A stretch of 64,000 bases of DNA from an uncultured Collinsella sp. (lineage in GTDB: Bacteria; Actinomycetota; Coriobacteriia; Coriobacteriales; Coriobacteriaceae): contig CAUAAZ010000001.1 in the NCBI GenBank assembly GCA_958427145.1, forward strand, positions 62,001 through 126,000, in the 5' to 3' direction. Each line of letters starts with the position of its first letter. Position 1 is the first letter of the stretch. The translations under genes and the position numbers were made by a program. This document shows positions 8,090 through 15,997 of the stretch, in pieces. The notes under the pieces were generated by a model. That model did not search any database. It was not told the DNA's origin and was given only the letters and a program-made list of their open reading frames with translations.

Positions 8090-10279
8090 TTATGAAGCGG
8101 CGGCGATGTGCGCTAACGCCTCGACGAGCTCTTGCGAGCTCACAGGCTTGCTCAAGTGCGCGTTCATGCCCGCCTCACGCGAAAGCCTGCGGTCGTCGGC
8201 AAAGGCGTTGGCACTCACGGCGATAATCGGCGTGGTCGCGGCATCCTCGCGATCGAGTGCTCGAATTCGACGCGTGGCCTCAAGGCCATCGATGCCAGGC
8301 ATCATGATGTCCATCAACACCACGTCGTACTCGTGCGGTGCGCTCGCGGCAAACGCCTCAACGGCAGACTCGCCGTCCTTAGCATGCGTCACGACGGCAC
8401 CGGCATGGCCGAGCGTAAACTGTGCGATCTCGGCATTCAGATCGTTATCCTCTACGAGCAAAACGCGCAAGCCCTGAAGTGCATCGTCATCGCCAGTATC
8501 CGCGGGAACTGCCTGAGGAATCTCGGAGCGGTCGCACTTCTCGAACGGCAGGCGGATGGTAAACGTCGTCCCCTGCCCCAAGACACTCGTAAAGCTCATG
8601 GTTCCGCCCATAAGCTCGACCAACTGTTTTGCGATAGGCGCGCCCAGGCCAGTTCCCGATGAAGCGCCTTCCACCTGTTGCTCCTCGCGGCAAAAAGGCT
8701 CGTAGAGGTGCTGTTGGAACTCCTCGCTCATGCCAATACCGTTGTCGGCGATCGTGTATTCATAGACGGGGGCGCCATCCACTGGCTCCACCTCGCGGCA
8801 CACCAGGCGAACATAGCCGCCCCGGCGGTTGTACTTGACGGCATTACCGGCAATATTGAGCAACAAGCGCTTGAGGTGCGTCACGCTCACCCGCGCATAG
8901 GGATGATTAAGCGTCTGCTGGTCGCAGATAATTGTCACCAGACGCTCCTCGGCCTGGCGCTCCAGAATATCGCGCACCTCGTGGTTGAGGGTCACCAAGT
9001 TTGTGGGAACAAGCTCCAGTTCGATCTGCCCGCTCTCCAGACGACTCATATCCAGGGCCTCGTTGGCAAGGTCGAGCAGCAGCCCCGATGCCGTCCAGAT
9101 CTTTGAGCGGCACTCGGTCTGCTTTTGCAGATCGTCCGCATTGGCATCGCCGACCTCAACCATACCGCGAATGCCGTTAATGGGCGTGCGCAGATCATGG
9201 CTCATGCGACGCAGAAACTCCGTCTTTGCCGAGTTGGCAGACGAGGCCTCACGCGCCGCCTTTGCCAGCTTGTCGCCATAGTCGCGCTCCTGCTGCAGCA
9301 AGTCTGTCAAGCGTCGACGATCAGCGCGGCGACGCACCATCACAACAGAGGCTACAACACCGCTGTAAAGCACCAGCACGCCGGCAGCGACAGCCGCGAC
9401 GACCTCAAAGTAGCGCTGCGCCGAGGCATAGGTGTACACGTAAAATTTTTGCGCTTTGCCGTATGTGCCCAAATACCACTCGCCGTTGACGTTGACCAGT
9501 CGGACTTTGCCGGGCAGGCATCGATCCTTAATTTCGTCGACAATGATGGCGTCCGTCGCAGGCAGGTCGAACACGCCCAAGATGGTGGGTTCAACGGCGT
9601 TGGTCGCAACGACCTTGCCATCGTTTTCGATCACGATATTGCCGTTATCGATGGTTTCATAACCTTCAAGCAGACTCTGCAGTTTGAGCGTATTGCCTGC
9701 AACCGCCTTCGCGCTCTGATGCCTTACCGCGATAACGATACCCTCGCCATCCTGCCGGGTCACGCAACCAATGTCTGCAACCGAATCATCCGCAAGCGTA
9801 ATACTATCGGTATAAGACTTAAGCGAATGGGTTGCCACCTCCAACACGGGCGCTTCTTTGAGATACGTAGCAAGCGACTCGTAGCCCACGCCATCCGTCG
9901 AGGACTCGGACACCAAGTTGCCCGATGCGTCCGTCACGATCAGCGCGCTCACGTTGAACTGGTCAGCATATTGCTCCAGCGCGGCGTTATCCACCGAGCC
10001 GTCGCGCTCCATATCGCGCGCCGCCTCTCCGGCGATCTCCATAACGCGAATCAGGTTTTTGGTCGTATAGGCACTATTGAATGCATCGTAGGAAAGGCTC
10101 TGCGTCGCCACGTAATCGACAACGTCGGCAAAGCGCTGCTCGGCCTGGGCTGTCGTGTAACCGTAGCTCATCATGCCGGCAACAACCGAGAGCGCTATCC
10201 CCAACAGGGCGGCAATGAGCCATACCCATGCCGAACGATCGCCCCGCTCCTCTACGGCGTGGTCGGGCGCATCGATCAT
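8090..10279 (-). CDS. Hybrid sensor histidine kinase with receiver domain
   Basis: A 729-residue membrane sensor: TM helix at about 18-41, an extracytoplasmic sensing region of about 250 residues (likely a Cache-type fold), a second TM near 300-320, HisKA with MSHDLRTPING near 355, an HATPase domain (NAVKYNRRGG; GTGLGAPIAKQLVE) and a C-terminal receiver (VVLMDIMMPG, Asp near 656). The catalytic and receiver halves resemble those of the 4694 kinase, so the two look like paralogues with different input domains. Its ATG overlaps the stop of the upstream binding-lipoprotein gene by 4 bases, which implies that the lipoprotein supplies its signal. Confidence 0.91.
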   Translation of the reverse strand: MIDAPDHAVEERGDRSAWVWLIAALLGIALSVVAGMMSYGYTTAQAEQRFADVVDYVATQSLSYDAFNSAYTTKNLIRVMEIAGEAARDMERDGSVDNAALEQYADQFNVSALIVTDASGNLVSESSTDGVGYESLATYLKEAPVLEVATHSLKSYTDSITLADDSVADIGCVTRQDGEGIVIAVRHQSAKAVAGNTLKLQSLLEGYETIDNGNIVIENDGKVVATNAVEPTILGVFDLPATDAIIVDEIKDRCLPGKVRLVNVNGEWYLGTYGKAQKFYVYTYASAQRYFEVVAAVAAGVLVLYSGVVASVVMVRRRADRRRLTDLLQQERDYGDKLAKAAREASSANSAKTEFLRRMSHDLRTPINGIRGMVEVGDANADDLQKQTECRSKIWTASGLLLDLANEALDMSRLESGQIELELVPTNLVTLNHEVRDILERQAEERLVTIICDQQTLNHPYARVSVTHLKRLLLNIAGNAVKYNRRGGYVRLVCREVEPVDGAPVYEYTIADNGIGMSEEFQQHLYEPFCREEQQVEGASSGTGLGAPIAKQLVELMGGTMSFTSVLGQGTTFTIRLPFEKCDRSEIPQAVPADTGDDDALQGLRVLLVEDNDLNAEIAQFTLGHAGAVVTHAKDGESAVEAFAASAPHEYDVVLMDIMMPGIDGLEATRRIRALDREDAATTPIIAVSANAFADDRRLSREAGMNAHLSKPVSSQELVEALAHIAAAS

Positions 10280-11145
10280 GACAGGCCCTCCGTATTCAAA
10301 AATGGTGCAGGGTCATCAAAGTACTTTGACACCAGGCGTTCCATGGTGCCATCGACAAGCATTTCTTGGTAGGCATGGATGAGCTTAACGTCGATGCCGC
10401 GCGTATCGTTGAGATCGAAAGCAGTGCCCAAACCAACCTCCAGCAGCGGCTCATCCAAAATGCGATACGTCACACCATAGTCTTTTTCGTAGGTGAGCAG
10501 CGAAGACTCATGCGCGGCGGTGGCGTCGACCAGGCCCTCGACGAGCGCCGGGTTCAGGCATGAGCGGTCCGAAAAGCTGTAGAGCTCCTTGATCTGCGGA
10601 ACGTTTTCATTTGTACGATTGAGCAAAATGTCCTCGGGCTTGGTAGTGGACTGGACCGCCACAACCTTGTCCTCAAGATCGGCAAGCGTGTAGACATCGC
10701 TCTGGGGATCGACCGCGACTACCTGGCGGCTCGCAAGGTACGGGCCGGCCCAACGATACTCGTTCTCGCGACCCGTCATGCTAAAGCTGCCCATGACGCA
10801 ATCGAGCTCGCCGCTCGCCAGCAGCTCTTTCTTCTTTTCCCAATCGATCAGCTGGTATTTTGGCTTGCAACCAATGCGGGCCAAAGCCTCGGTCAATATC
10901 TCGACATCCAGGCCAACGATATCGCCGTACTCGTCGGTATACACAAACGGTGGATAGAGGTCGCTGCCGACGTTGAGCGTCTTAAGGTCGTCGTCTTTGA
11001 CTTGCGAGGCGTCCAGTTTTTCTAATGCAGACGTCGAGGCTCCGTCATTCGACCCGGAACAGCCGGCTATCGCTACGACAAAGGCACACGCTACCGCAAG
11101 CGCAACAAACAACGATATGGCAACCGAGCGGCGAGGTCTTTTCAT
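10276..11145 (-). CDS. SBP_bac_3-type amino-acid/solute-binding lipoprotein
   Basis: A 289-residue lipoprotein. A basic start (MKRPRR), hydrophobic core and lipobox AIAGC near residue 25 precede a periplasmic-binding-protein domain (LNVGSDLYPPFVYTDEYG, DIVGLDVEILTEALARIG, DCVMGSFSMTGREN). The family binds amino acids and related polar solutes. No ABC permease or ATPase genes are next to it; it is translationally coupled to a hybrid sensor kinase instead, which argues for a sensory rather than transport role. The ATG at 11145 has GGAG just upstream; the frame stays open to 11289 but that part would bury the signal peptide. Confidence 0.9.
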   Translation of the reverse strand: MKRPRRSVAISLFVALAVACAFVVAIAGCSGSNDGASTSALEKLDASQVKDDDLKTLNVGSDLYPPFVYTDEYGDIVGLDVEILTEALARIGCKPKYQLIDWEKKKELLASGELDCVMGSFSMTGRENEYRWAGPYLASRQVVAVDPQSDVYTLADLEDKVVAVQSTTKPEDILLNRTNENVPQIKELYSFSDRSCLNPALVEGLVDATAAHESSLLTYEKDYGVTYRILDEPLLEVGLGTAFDLNDTRGIDVKLIHAYQEMLVDGTMERLVSKYFDDPAPFLNTEGLS

Positions 11146-11237
11146 CGAGCTCCAGACGATCCTATTCACGGACTGAAATGCTAAAAAATAATAGCAAACA
11201 AAACCACACGAGCGCCCAATGGTTACAGACGCCTTAC

Positions 11238-11277
11238 CGTACGGGGCCTTCCCGCCGACGCGGCAGAAGGCCCCGCG
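11238..11277 (-). terminator. GC-rich hairpin after the PatB-like gene
   Basis: The arms GGGGCCTTC and GAAGGCCCC flank a GC-rich loop just past the stop of the aminotransferase-like gene and before the lipoprotein gene. It could terminate the former. There is no clear T-run, so intrinsic termination is only likely. Confidence 0.5.
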
Positions 11278-11289
11278 CGAAGCTCTCAT

Positions 11290-12504
11290 TTACCGTGCAT
11301 TAAAAACGTAGCGGTCCAGGCGGTCGCACGCCTCTCTCACGCGCGAAAGCGGCAGCGCCAGATTCACGCGAATGTGGCAAGGTCCGTGGAACGGGCGGCC
11401 GTCCTGATACCCCACGCCCACGCGCGCTCCCTCGTCGAGCAGCCACTGAATATCGCGGCCATGCTCGCGACACCACTCGGTGCAGTCCAGAAACACCATG
11501 TACGTGCCCTGCGGACGCGAATAGGACACGCCCTCAAAATGCTCGTCCACGTAATCGCAGAAGTACTCGATATTGCCGGCAAGCACCTGGTTGAGCTCGT
11601 TCACCCACTCGTAGCCCTGCGGCTGGTAAGCACCGATAAGCGCATGCATGGAGAGGACATTCATCTCGTTGTAGTGGGTTTTGTCGGACACGGCGCACAT
11701 GCGATCGCGCAGCGTCTCGTTGTAGACAATGTGGTAGCTGCCGACCAGACCCGCCAGGTTAAACGTCTTGCTCGGCGCATAGAGGGCAACCGTGCGTATG
11801 CGGGCATCCTCGCTCACCGACTGCGTCGGGATGTGCTTGTGTCCCGGCAGGATGATATCGGACCAAATCTCGTCCGAGATTACCATGCAATCGTGCTGGC
11901 GATAGATGTCCATAGCGCGCTCGATCTCGTCGCGCTCCCATACGCGGCCGCAGGGATTGTGCGGCGAGCAGAACACCGCGGCATGGATGTGGTTTTGTGC
12001 GAGCTTGCGCTCCATGTCCTCAAAGTCCATACGCCACACGCCCTGGTCGTCGAGCTTAAGCGGGCTGTGGACAATGCGATAGCCCGCGGCCTCAATGGAC
12101 TTGGTAAAGCCGATGTAGGTGGGGCTGTGGACCAACACCGCATCGCCCGGCTGGACATACGCGCGCAGCGTCGACACGACACCGCCCAGCACGCCGTTTT
12201 CGTAGCCGATATGCTCAGGTGCCAGGCCCTCGACGCCATTACGGCGGCTCTGCCATTCGATGATGCGGTCGAAATATTCGGGGCGCGGATTGAAATAGCC
12301 GAACATGGGGTGCTGGACACGCTGAATGATGTGCTCCTGGACCGTGGGTACCGTGGCGAAGTTCATGTCCGCCACCCACATGGGAATGCGGTCGAAGCCC
12401 TCGTCGGGTGCGTTCGGAGCCATACCGGGGACCTCGCCCCAGGAGTCAACGGCGATGGAGTCCATGCCGTGGCGGTCGATAAGCGAGCTAAAGTCGTATT
12501 TCAT
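11290..12504 (-). CDS. MalY/PatB-type pyridoxal phosphate-dependent C-S lyase (aminotransferase class I/II fold)
   Basis: A 404-residue cytosolic PLP enzyme. Residues such as DEIWSDIILPGHKHIP and the Schiff-base lysine in YAPSKTFNLAGL, with FCSPHNPCGRVW, are the PatB/MalY signatures. Relatives cleave cystathionine or cysteine S-conjugates to pyruvate, ammonia and a thiol, and some also act as regulators. The ATG at 12504 has GGGAG 7 bases upstream; the frame runs open to 12834, but that extension is low-complexity and has no such site. The gene stands alone on this strand. Confidence 0.93.
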   Translation of the reverse strand: MKYDFSSLIDRHGMDSIAVDSWGEVPGMAPNAPDEGFDRIPMWVADMNFATVPTVQEHIIQRVQHPMFGYFNPRPEYFDRIIEWQSRRNGVEGLAPEHIGYENGVLGGVVSTLRAYVQPGDAVLVHSPTYIGFTKSIEAAGYRIVHSPLKLDDQGVWRMDFEDMERKLAQNHIHAAVFCSPHNPCGRVWERDEIERAMDIYRQHDCMVISDEIWSDIILPGHKHIPTQSVSEDARIRTVALYAPSKTFNLAGLVGSYHIVYNETLRDRMCAVSDKTHYNEMNVLSMHALIGAYQPQGYEWVNELNQVLAGNIEYFCDYVDEHFEGVSYSRPQGTYMVFLDCTEWCREHGRDIQWLLDEGARVGVGYQDGRPFHGPCHIRVNLALPLSRVREACDRLDRYVFNAR

Positions 12505-12611
12505 GCTGAGCTCCCGTGCAAAGTGATTGTTTTGGTAGGCGTTATTGTCCACCAGCGTGGGCGGTTTTGGCATGGGGTTTGGCGTTGTTTTTGACGGATA
12601 CGGACGGGTGG

Positions 12612-13349
12612 TTAGTCCCGCGCGTCGTTGATGGCGGTTACCGTCAACCTGGCTCCGTCGACCGTAAACGATATGTCGAGCCCGGCGTAAGCCAAGTGGT
12701 AAACGCGGTTTGGCTCGTGCTTGCTGCCCGCGCGGCGCGGATCTTGGCGAAGGACCTCGACCAAGCCGGGGAGCTTTGCGGGCGGGACCATATCCTGCAG
12801 CGGCTGCGGGAACTCGATGTCGAGCTCTTGCCACGGAGCATCCTCAATCCAGCCGCCCGTTGCACCCGGATGGCAGTCCGCAAACGGAATGTAGGGCTTG
12901 ATATCGTAGACGGGCGTGCCGTCGCGCAGATCGGCCCCCAGCACATGGATGATGGGGCCGTCGTCGGTAAGCTCCACGCGGTCGAGCTTAACGCAGGTGA
13001 GACCGATAGGATTAGGGCGAAACGGACTGCGTGTGGCAAATACGCCCACGCGCTCGGCTCCACCCAGGCGCGGCGGGCGTACGGTTTTCGACCACTTGGC
13101 ATTGGTGCCGGACCTGTCCTGCGTCTTGGCATCGGCAGCTATGTCCTTAGCTGTGCCGCCGGGTGTGCCGTTTTCGAAGCGCCAGAGCAGCCATAGGTGA
13201 GAGAAGGAGTCCAGACCCTCAACCGCTGCGTTGGAGGCAAATTCCGGCTCAAAAACGATGTGTCCCTGCAGATGAGGCGCCAAAAAGCTGTTGCGCGGAA
13301 TGCCGAACTTCTGCGGCAGGTCGGTATGTATGTGTGCGATAGGTTCCAT
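12612..13349 (-). CDS. trmO: tRNA (N6-threonylcarbamoyladenosine(37)-N6)-methyltransferase TrmO
   Basis: A 245-residue enzyme with the TrmO/VirR-type beta-barrel fold that N6-methylates t6A37 of certain tRNAs using S-adenosylmethionine. Signatures are IAHIHTDLPQKFGIPRNS, LDSFSHLWLLWRF, GVFATRSPFRPNPIGLT and LDGTP-like ADLRDGTPVYDIKPYIPF. A C-terminal domain of about 60 residues follows, as in full-length TrmO. The ATG at 13349 lacks a clear ribosome site; TACAAT lies about 10 bases upstream, so a leaderless message is possible. An in-frame ATG at 13358 is an alternative. Confidence 0.92.
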   Translation of the reverse strand: MEPIAHIHTDLPQKFGIPRNSFLAPHLQGHIVFEPEFASNAAVEGLDSFSHLWLLWRFENGTPGGTAKDIAADAKTQDRSGTNAKWSKTVRPPRLGGAERVGVFATRSPFRPNPIGLTCVKLDRVELTDDGPIIHVLGADLRDGTPVYDIKPYIPFADCHPGATGGWIEDAPWQELDIEFPQPLQDMVPPAKLPGLVEVLRQDPRRAGSKHEPNRVYHLAYAGLDISFTVDGARLTVTAINDARD

Positions 13350-13490
13350 GCCGGTCATTGTACGGCATGGGGGCATGGGGCGCTGCGCGCAATTCTTTGT
13401 CGCGGTCCCCCGTCGTGCAACCAACGGTTGCTTGGAAGGGCGCCTGCCGCCGCGTATGCTTAAGCCATCAACCAGCAGAAAGGAGCCGTT

Positions 13491-14318
13491 ATGGCCTTTG
13501 CAGAAAAGCTCATCGCTGTCCGTCGCGCCCATCACCTTACCCAAGAGCAGCTCGCCGCCAAGCTCTATGTCACGCGCCAAGCCGTCAGCCGCTGGGAGCG
13601 CGGCGAGGTCACACCGGGCATCGACATGATGAAGCTCATTGCAGCCGTAACCGGCGAGCCACTGCCCCATCTGCTCGAAATGCCCGAGCACTATTGCCAG
13701 AGCTGCGGCATGATACTCACGCCCGACGACTGCGGCACCGATGCTGCGGGCACCGCGACCGACCATTACTGCAAGTGGTGCTACGACCACGGCAAGTACA
13801 CCTACGACACCACCATGGAGGCAATGATCGAGGATTGTGCCCCGCGGCTGGCACAAAACACCGGCATGTCGCTCGACGAAGCCGTCTCGCTCATGGGCGC
13901 CGTCCTGCCGCAACTGGAACGCTGGCGCGCCGTGCAGGAAAACGAGGAGCGCTACGGTACCGAGGCGCGGGCGCGCTATGGCAACGAGGCGATCGATGCG
14001 GCAAACGAAACGTTACTGGACATGGATCCTCAGACATGGAACGACATGAAGGAACTTGAACGCGCCATTCTGGGTCAGCTTTCGATTGCCATGGGCATTG
14101 ACGACCCGGAGAGCAACGAGGCCCGCAAACTCGTCGCGATGCATCGCCGATGGATTGGCCTTAATTGGGGACGCGAACCCCAGAACGAAGCGTACCTGGG
14201 CCTCGCCCACGGCTATCTTGCCGACCAGCGCTTTGTTGACTACTACGACAAGCCCTGCGGCACCGGAGCCACGGCGTTTCTGGTACAGGCCATCGAGTCG
14301 TCGTTGACGCGCGCATAG
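13491..14318 (+). CDS. XRE regulator with zinc ribbon and TipAS-like ligand domain
   Basis: A 275-residue three-part protein. Residues 1-60 are an XRE helix-turn-helix (LTQEQLAAKLYVTRQAVSRWERG). Residues 66-105 form a zinc ribbon (CQSCGM and CKWCYDHGKYTY). Residues 120-275 resemble the TipAS antibiotic-recognition domain (RYGTEAR..YG, IAMG, AMHRRWIGLNWG, LAHGYLADQRFVDYY). TipAS domains usually follow MerR DNA-binding domains and trap thiopeptides; here the reader is XRE-type. AAAGGAG precedes the ATG. It is probably a drug- or metabolite-responsive regulator, targets unknown. Confidence 0.85.
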   Translation: MAFAEKLIAVRRAHHLTQEQLAAKLYVTRQAVSRWERGEVTPGIDMMKLIAAVTGEPLPHLLEMPEHYCQSCGMILTPDDCGTDAAGTATDHYCKWCYDHGKYTYDTTMEAMIEDCAPRLAQNTGMSLDEAVSLMGAVLPQLERWRAVQENEERYGTEARARYGNEAIDAANETLLDMDPQTWNDMKELERAILGQLSIAMGIDDPESNEARKLVAMHRRWIGLNWGREPQNEAYLGLAHGYLADQRFVDYYDKPCGTGATAFLVQAIESSLTRA

Positions 14319-14369
14319 ACCGCGGCGGCTTTGGGTATTTCAATCAAAACCTCAACCGATTGGAGACCT

Positions 14370-14615
14370 ATGGCTACTAATCATGAGCTCGCACTATTCG
14401 TTATGACCGGCTGCCCGTACTGCATAAAGGTCAAGCGTTTCCTTGCCGATAACGGCGTGACCATCCCCGAGCGCAATATCTCGACCGACGGCGATGCTGA
14501 GCAGGCACTCATCGCCGTCGGCGGAAAGCGCCAGGTTCCCTGCCTGTTCATCGACGGCAAACCACTCTACGAATCGAACGACATCATCGCATGGGTACAG
14601 GAGAACCTGCTCTAG
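14370..14615 (+). CDS. Glutaredoxin-like protein
   Basis: An 81-residue thioredoxin-fold protein with the dithiol site CPYC (MTGCPYCIKVKRFL) and the glutathione-family VPCLFIDG / cis-Pro loop. It likely transfers electrons to disulfides; Coriobacteria often use such proteins without classical glutathione. The ATG at 14370 follows TGGAG by 4 bases. An inverted repeat follows 8 bases after the stop. Confidence 0.9.
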   Translation: MATNHELALFVMTGCPYCIKVKRFLADNGVTIPERNISTDGDAEQALIAVGGKRQVPCLFIDGKPLYESNDIIAWVQENLL

Positions 14616-14622
14616 TGCAACA

Positions 14623-14678
14623 TAGTCATTGGGGACGTTCTTAGATGACTAGTCGTTAAAGAACGTCCCCAATGACTA
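14623..14678. repeat. 20-bp perfect inverted repeat, second copy of the GACTAGTC palindrome
   Basis: Arms at 14623-14642 and 14659-14678 pair exactly; the 16-base loop contains GACTAGTC as in the copy at 4549-4600. It fills the gap between convergent glutaredoxin and dihydrouridine synthase genes, so it can also act as their shared terminator. Confidence 0.87.
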
Positions 14679-14679
14679 A

Positions 14680-15639
14680 CTAGCCGTGGAAGCGGGCTAT
14701 GGGTGCAAGTGGCTGCTCGCGAAAGACGCGCTCGACGGCGGCGCGGTATTCGTCGACCTTTTTGGTCTTACGTACGAGCTTGTGAACGGTAGCGGGGTCG
14801 GCGAAAGCGCACTTGACGTAGAACCACCACTCCTTCATACGAAAGACCGCATTGCCGCCAATCTCTTCTGCATAGGCCGCAAACAGTGTGTCATGGAAGC
14901 GCTGCAGCTCAGCAGCCGTTGCAGCAGGGCCGCCCTTGACCATGCGAGCGAGCGCGGGATTCGCGAGCAAGCCGCGCCCCAGCATTACATGGCGCGTGCC
15001 GGGATAGGCCTCCACCAGCGCATCCATATCCTCAAGATCAAAAATGTCGCCGTTATAGGCCACGGGGAACGGCGCACGCTCCAGCGTTTCGCCATAGAAC
15101 TCCTTGCGCGGCGAGCCCGTATAGCGGTCCTTTTGCACGCGCGGGTGCACAATCAGCTCTGCTAGCGGCATGCGGCAATACAGATCGAGCACGCGCTCGT
15201 ATTCGTCGTCGCTCTCCAGCCCCAGCCTGGTCTTTACCGATACCGGCAACGGCGACCGCTCGCACACATCGCTCAAGAACACCTCGAGCTCGTCGAGATT
15301 GCGCAAGAAACCCGAACCCTTGCCCTTGGCGACAACCGTCCCCGAGGGGCAACCCAAGTTGAGATTGACCTCGCGATAGCCCATGTCGGCGAGCACCTGT
15401 GCCGCCCACACAAACTCGTCCGCGTTCTTGGACATCAGCTGAGGCACTACGTTAAGCCCCTGGTTATTGGCAGGATCGATCTCCTTAAATGCCTTGCCGC
15501 CAAAGCGGTTTCCCACCCGCGGCGGCGGCAAAAACGGTGTGTAATAACAATCGAGCGCGCCGAAGCACTCCGCATGCACGCGACGGAACACATGCCCGGC
15601 AATACCCTCCATAGGGGCCAACGACAGAATCATCAACAT
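14680..15639 (-). CDS. tRNA-dihydrouridine synthase family protein
   Basis: A 319-residue FMN-dependent TIM-barrel enzyme that reduces uridines in the tRNA D-loop. Signatures are LAPMEGIAGHVFR at the N-terminus, VNLNLGCPSGTVVAKGKGSGFL with the catalytic Cys, SVKTRLG, LIVHPRVQKDRYTG and VAYNGDIFD, HVMLGRGLLANP. Length fits the family. The ATG at 15639 follows GAGAG closely; ATG at 15633 is equally possible. Confidence 0.93.
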   Translation of the reverse strand: MLMILSLAPMEGIAGHVFRRVHAECFGALDCYYTPFLPPPRVGNRFGGKAFKEIDPANNQGLNVVPQLMSKNADEFVWAAQVLADMGYREVNLNLGCPSGTVVAKGKGSGFLRNLDELEVFLSDVCERSPLPVSVKTRLGLESDDEYERVLDLYCRMPLAELIVHPRVQKDRYTGSPRKEFYGETLERAPFPVAYNGDIFDLEDMDALVEAYPGTRHVMLGRGLLANPALARMVKGGPAATAAELQRFHDTLFAAYAEEIGGNAVFRMKEWWFYVKCAFADPATVHKLVRKTKKVDEYRAAVERVFREQPLAPIARFHG

Positions 15640-15995
15640 CTACTCTCAAATCAATGCGGCAAAGGGGCCGTCCCTCTGTCACATGCATTATGCCTTGTGC
15701 TTCAGGCGATTCACAAGGAAGAGGTAGCTACTGAACGATGACCACCCTCCAGCCGCACCCCATACAACGAGGTCTAATACTTTTCCGAGAAGTGAACGAC
15801 CGTTTTTGGACCCCCGAAGCATCGACATTTTCTGACGCCAAAACCGCAGGATTCAACGATCAAAACCGCAGGAAATTGCATCTCAAAAGTGTCGACGCTT
15901 CGGGGGTCCATTTTGACTCGTTCACTTCTCGGAAAAGTATTAGACCTCGAATTCACAAGCCGCTCAATGTGACAAAGGGACTGCCCCTTGTCACA
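15640..15995. other. 356-base intergenic stretch dominated by palindromes
   Basis: Between two minus-strand genes. It holds a short degenerate hairpin near 15658-15684 (CAAAGGGG / CCCTCTGTCACATG), the long palindrome at 15768-15949, and the TGTGACAA hairpin at 15966-15997. No credible gene is visible. The promoter of the dihydrouridine synthase gene must lie in its first part. Confidence 0.7.
15768..15949. repeat. 182-bp long imperfect palindrome with internal 13-bp direct repeat
   Basis: The outer 32 bases (15768-15799) are exactly complementary to 15918-15949. After an 8-base mismatch the next 13 bases and TCGACA also pair (about 15808-15827 with 15890-15909). The centre contains two direct copies of CAAAACCGCAGGA (15839-15851 and 15861-15873). 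It has no coding capacity, so it looks like a small non-autonomous mobile element or dispersed regulatory repeat. Confidence 0.82.
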
Positions 15996-15997
15996 TT
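15966..15997 (-). terminator. TGTGACAA hairpin at the stop of the MacB-like gene
   Basis: Arms 15966-15979 and 15984-15997 pair with one mismatch around a 4-base loop. The stem overlaps the stop codon of the large ABC gene. It can terminate that transcript, and its TGTGACAA...TTGTCACA shape resembles other dispersed palindromes here. Confidence 0.55.

Noticed and set aside
13350..13913. Possible N-terminal extension of trmO to 13913
   Set aside because: It overlaps the XRE regulator gene head-on and is not part of the TrmO fold; homology begins at MEPIAH.
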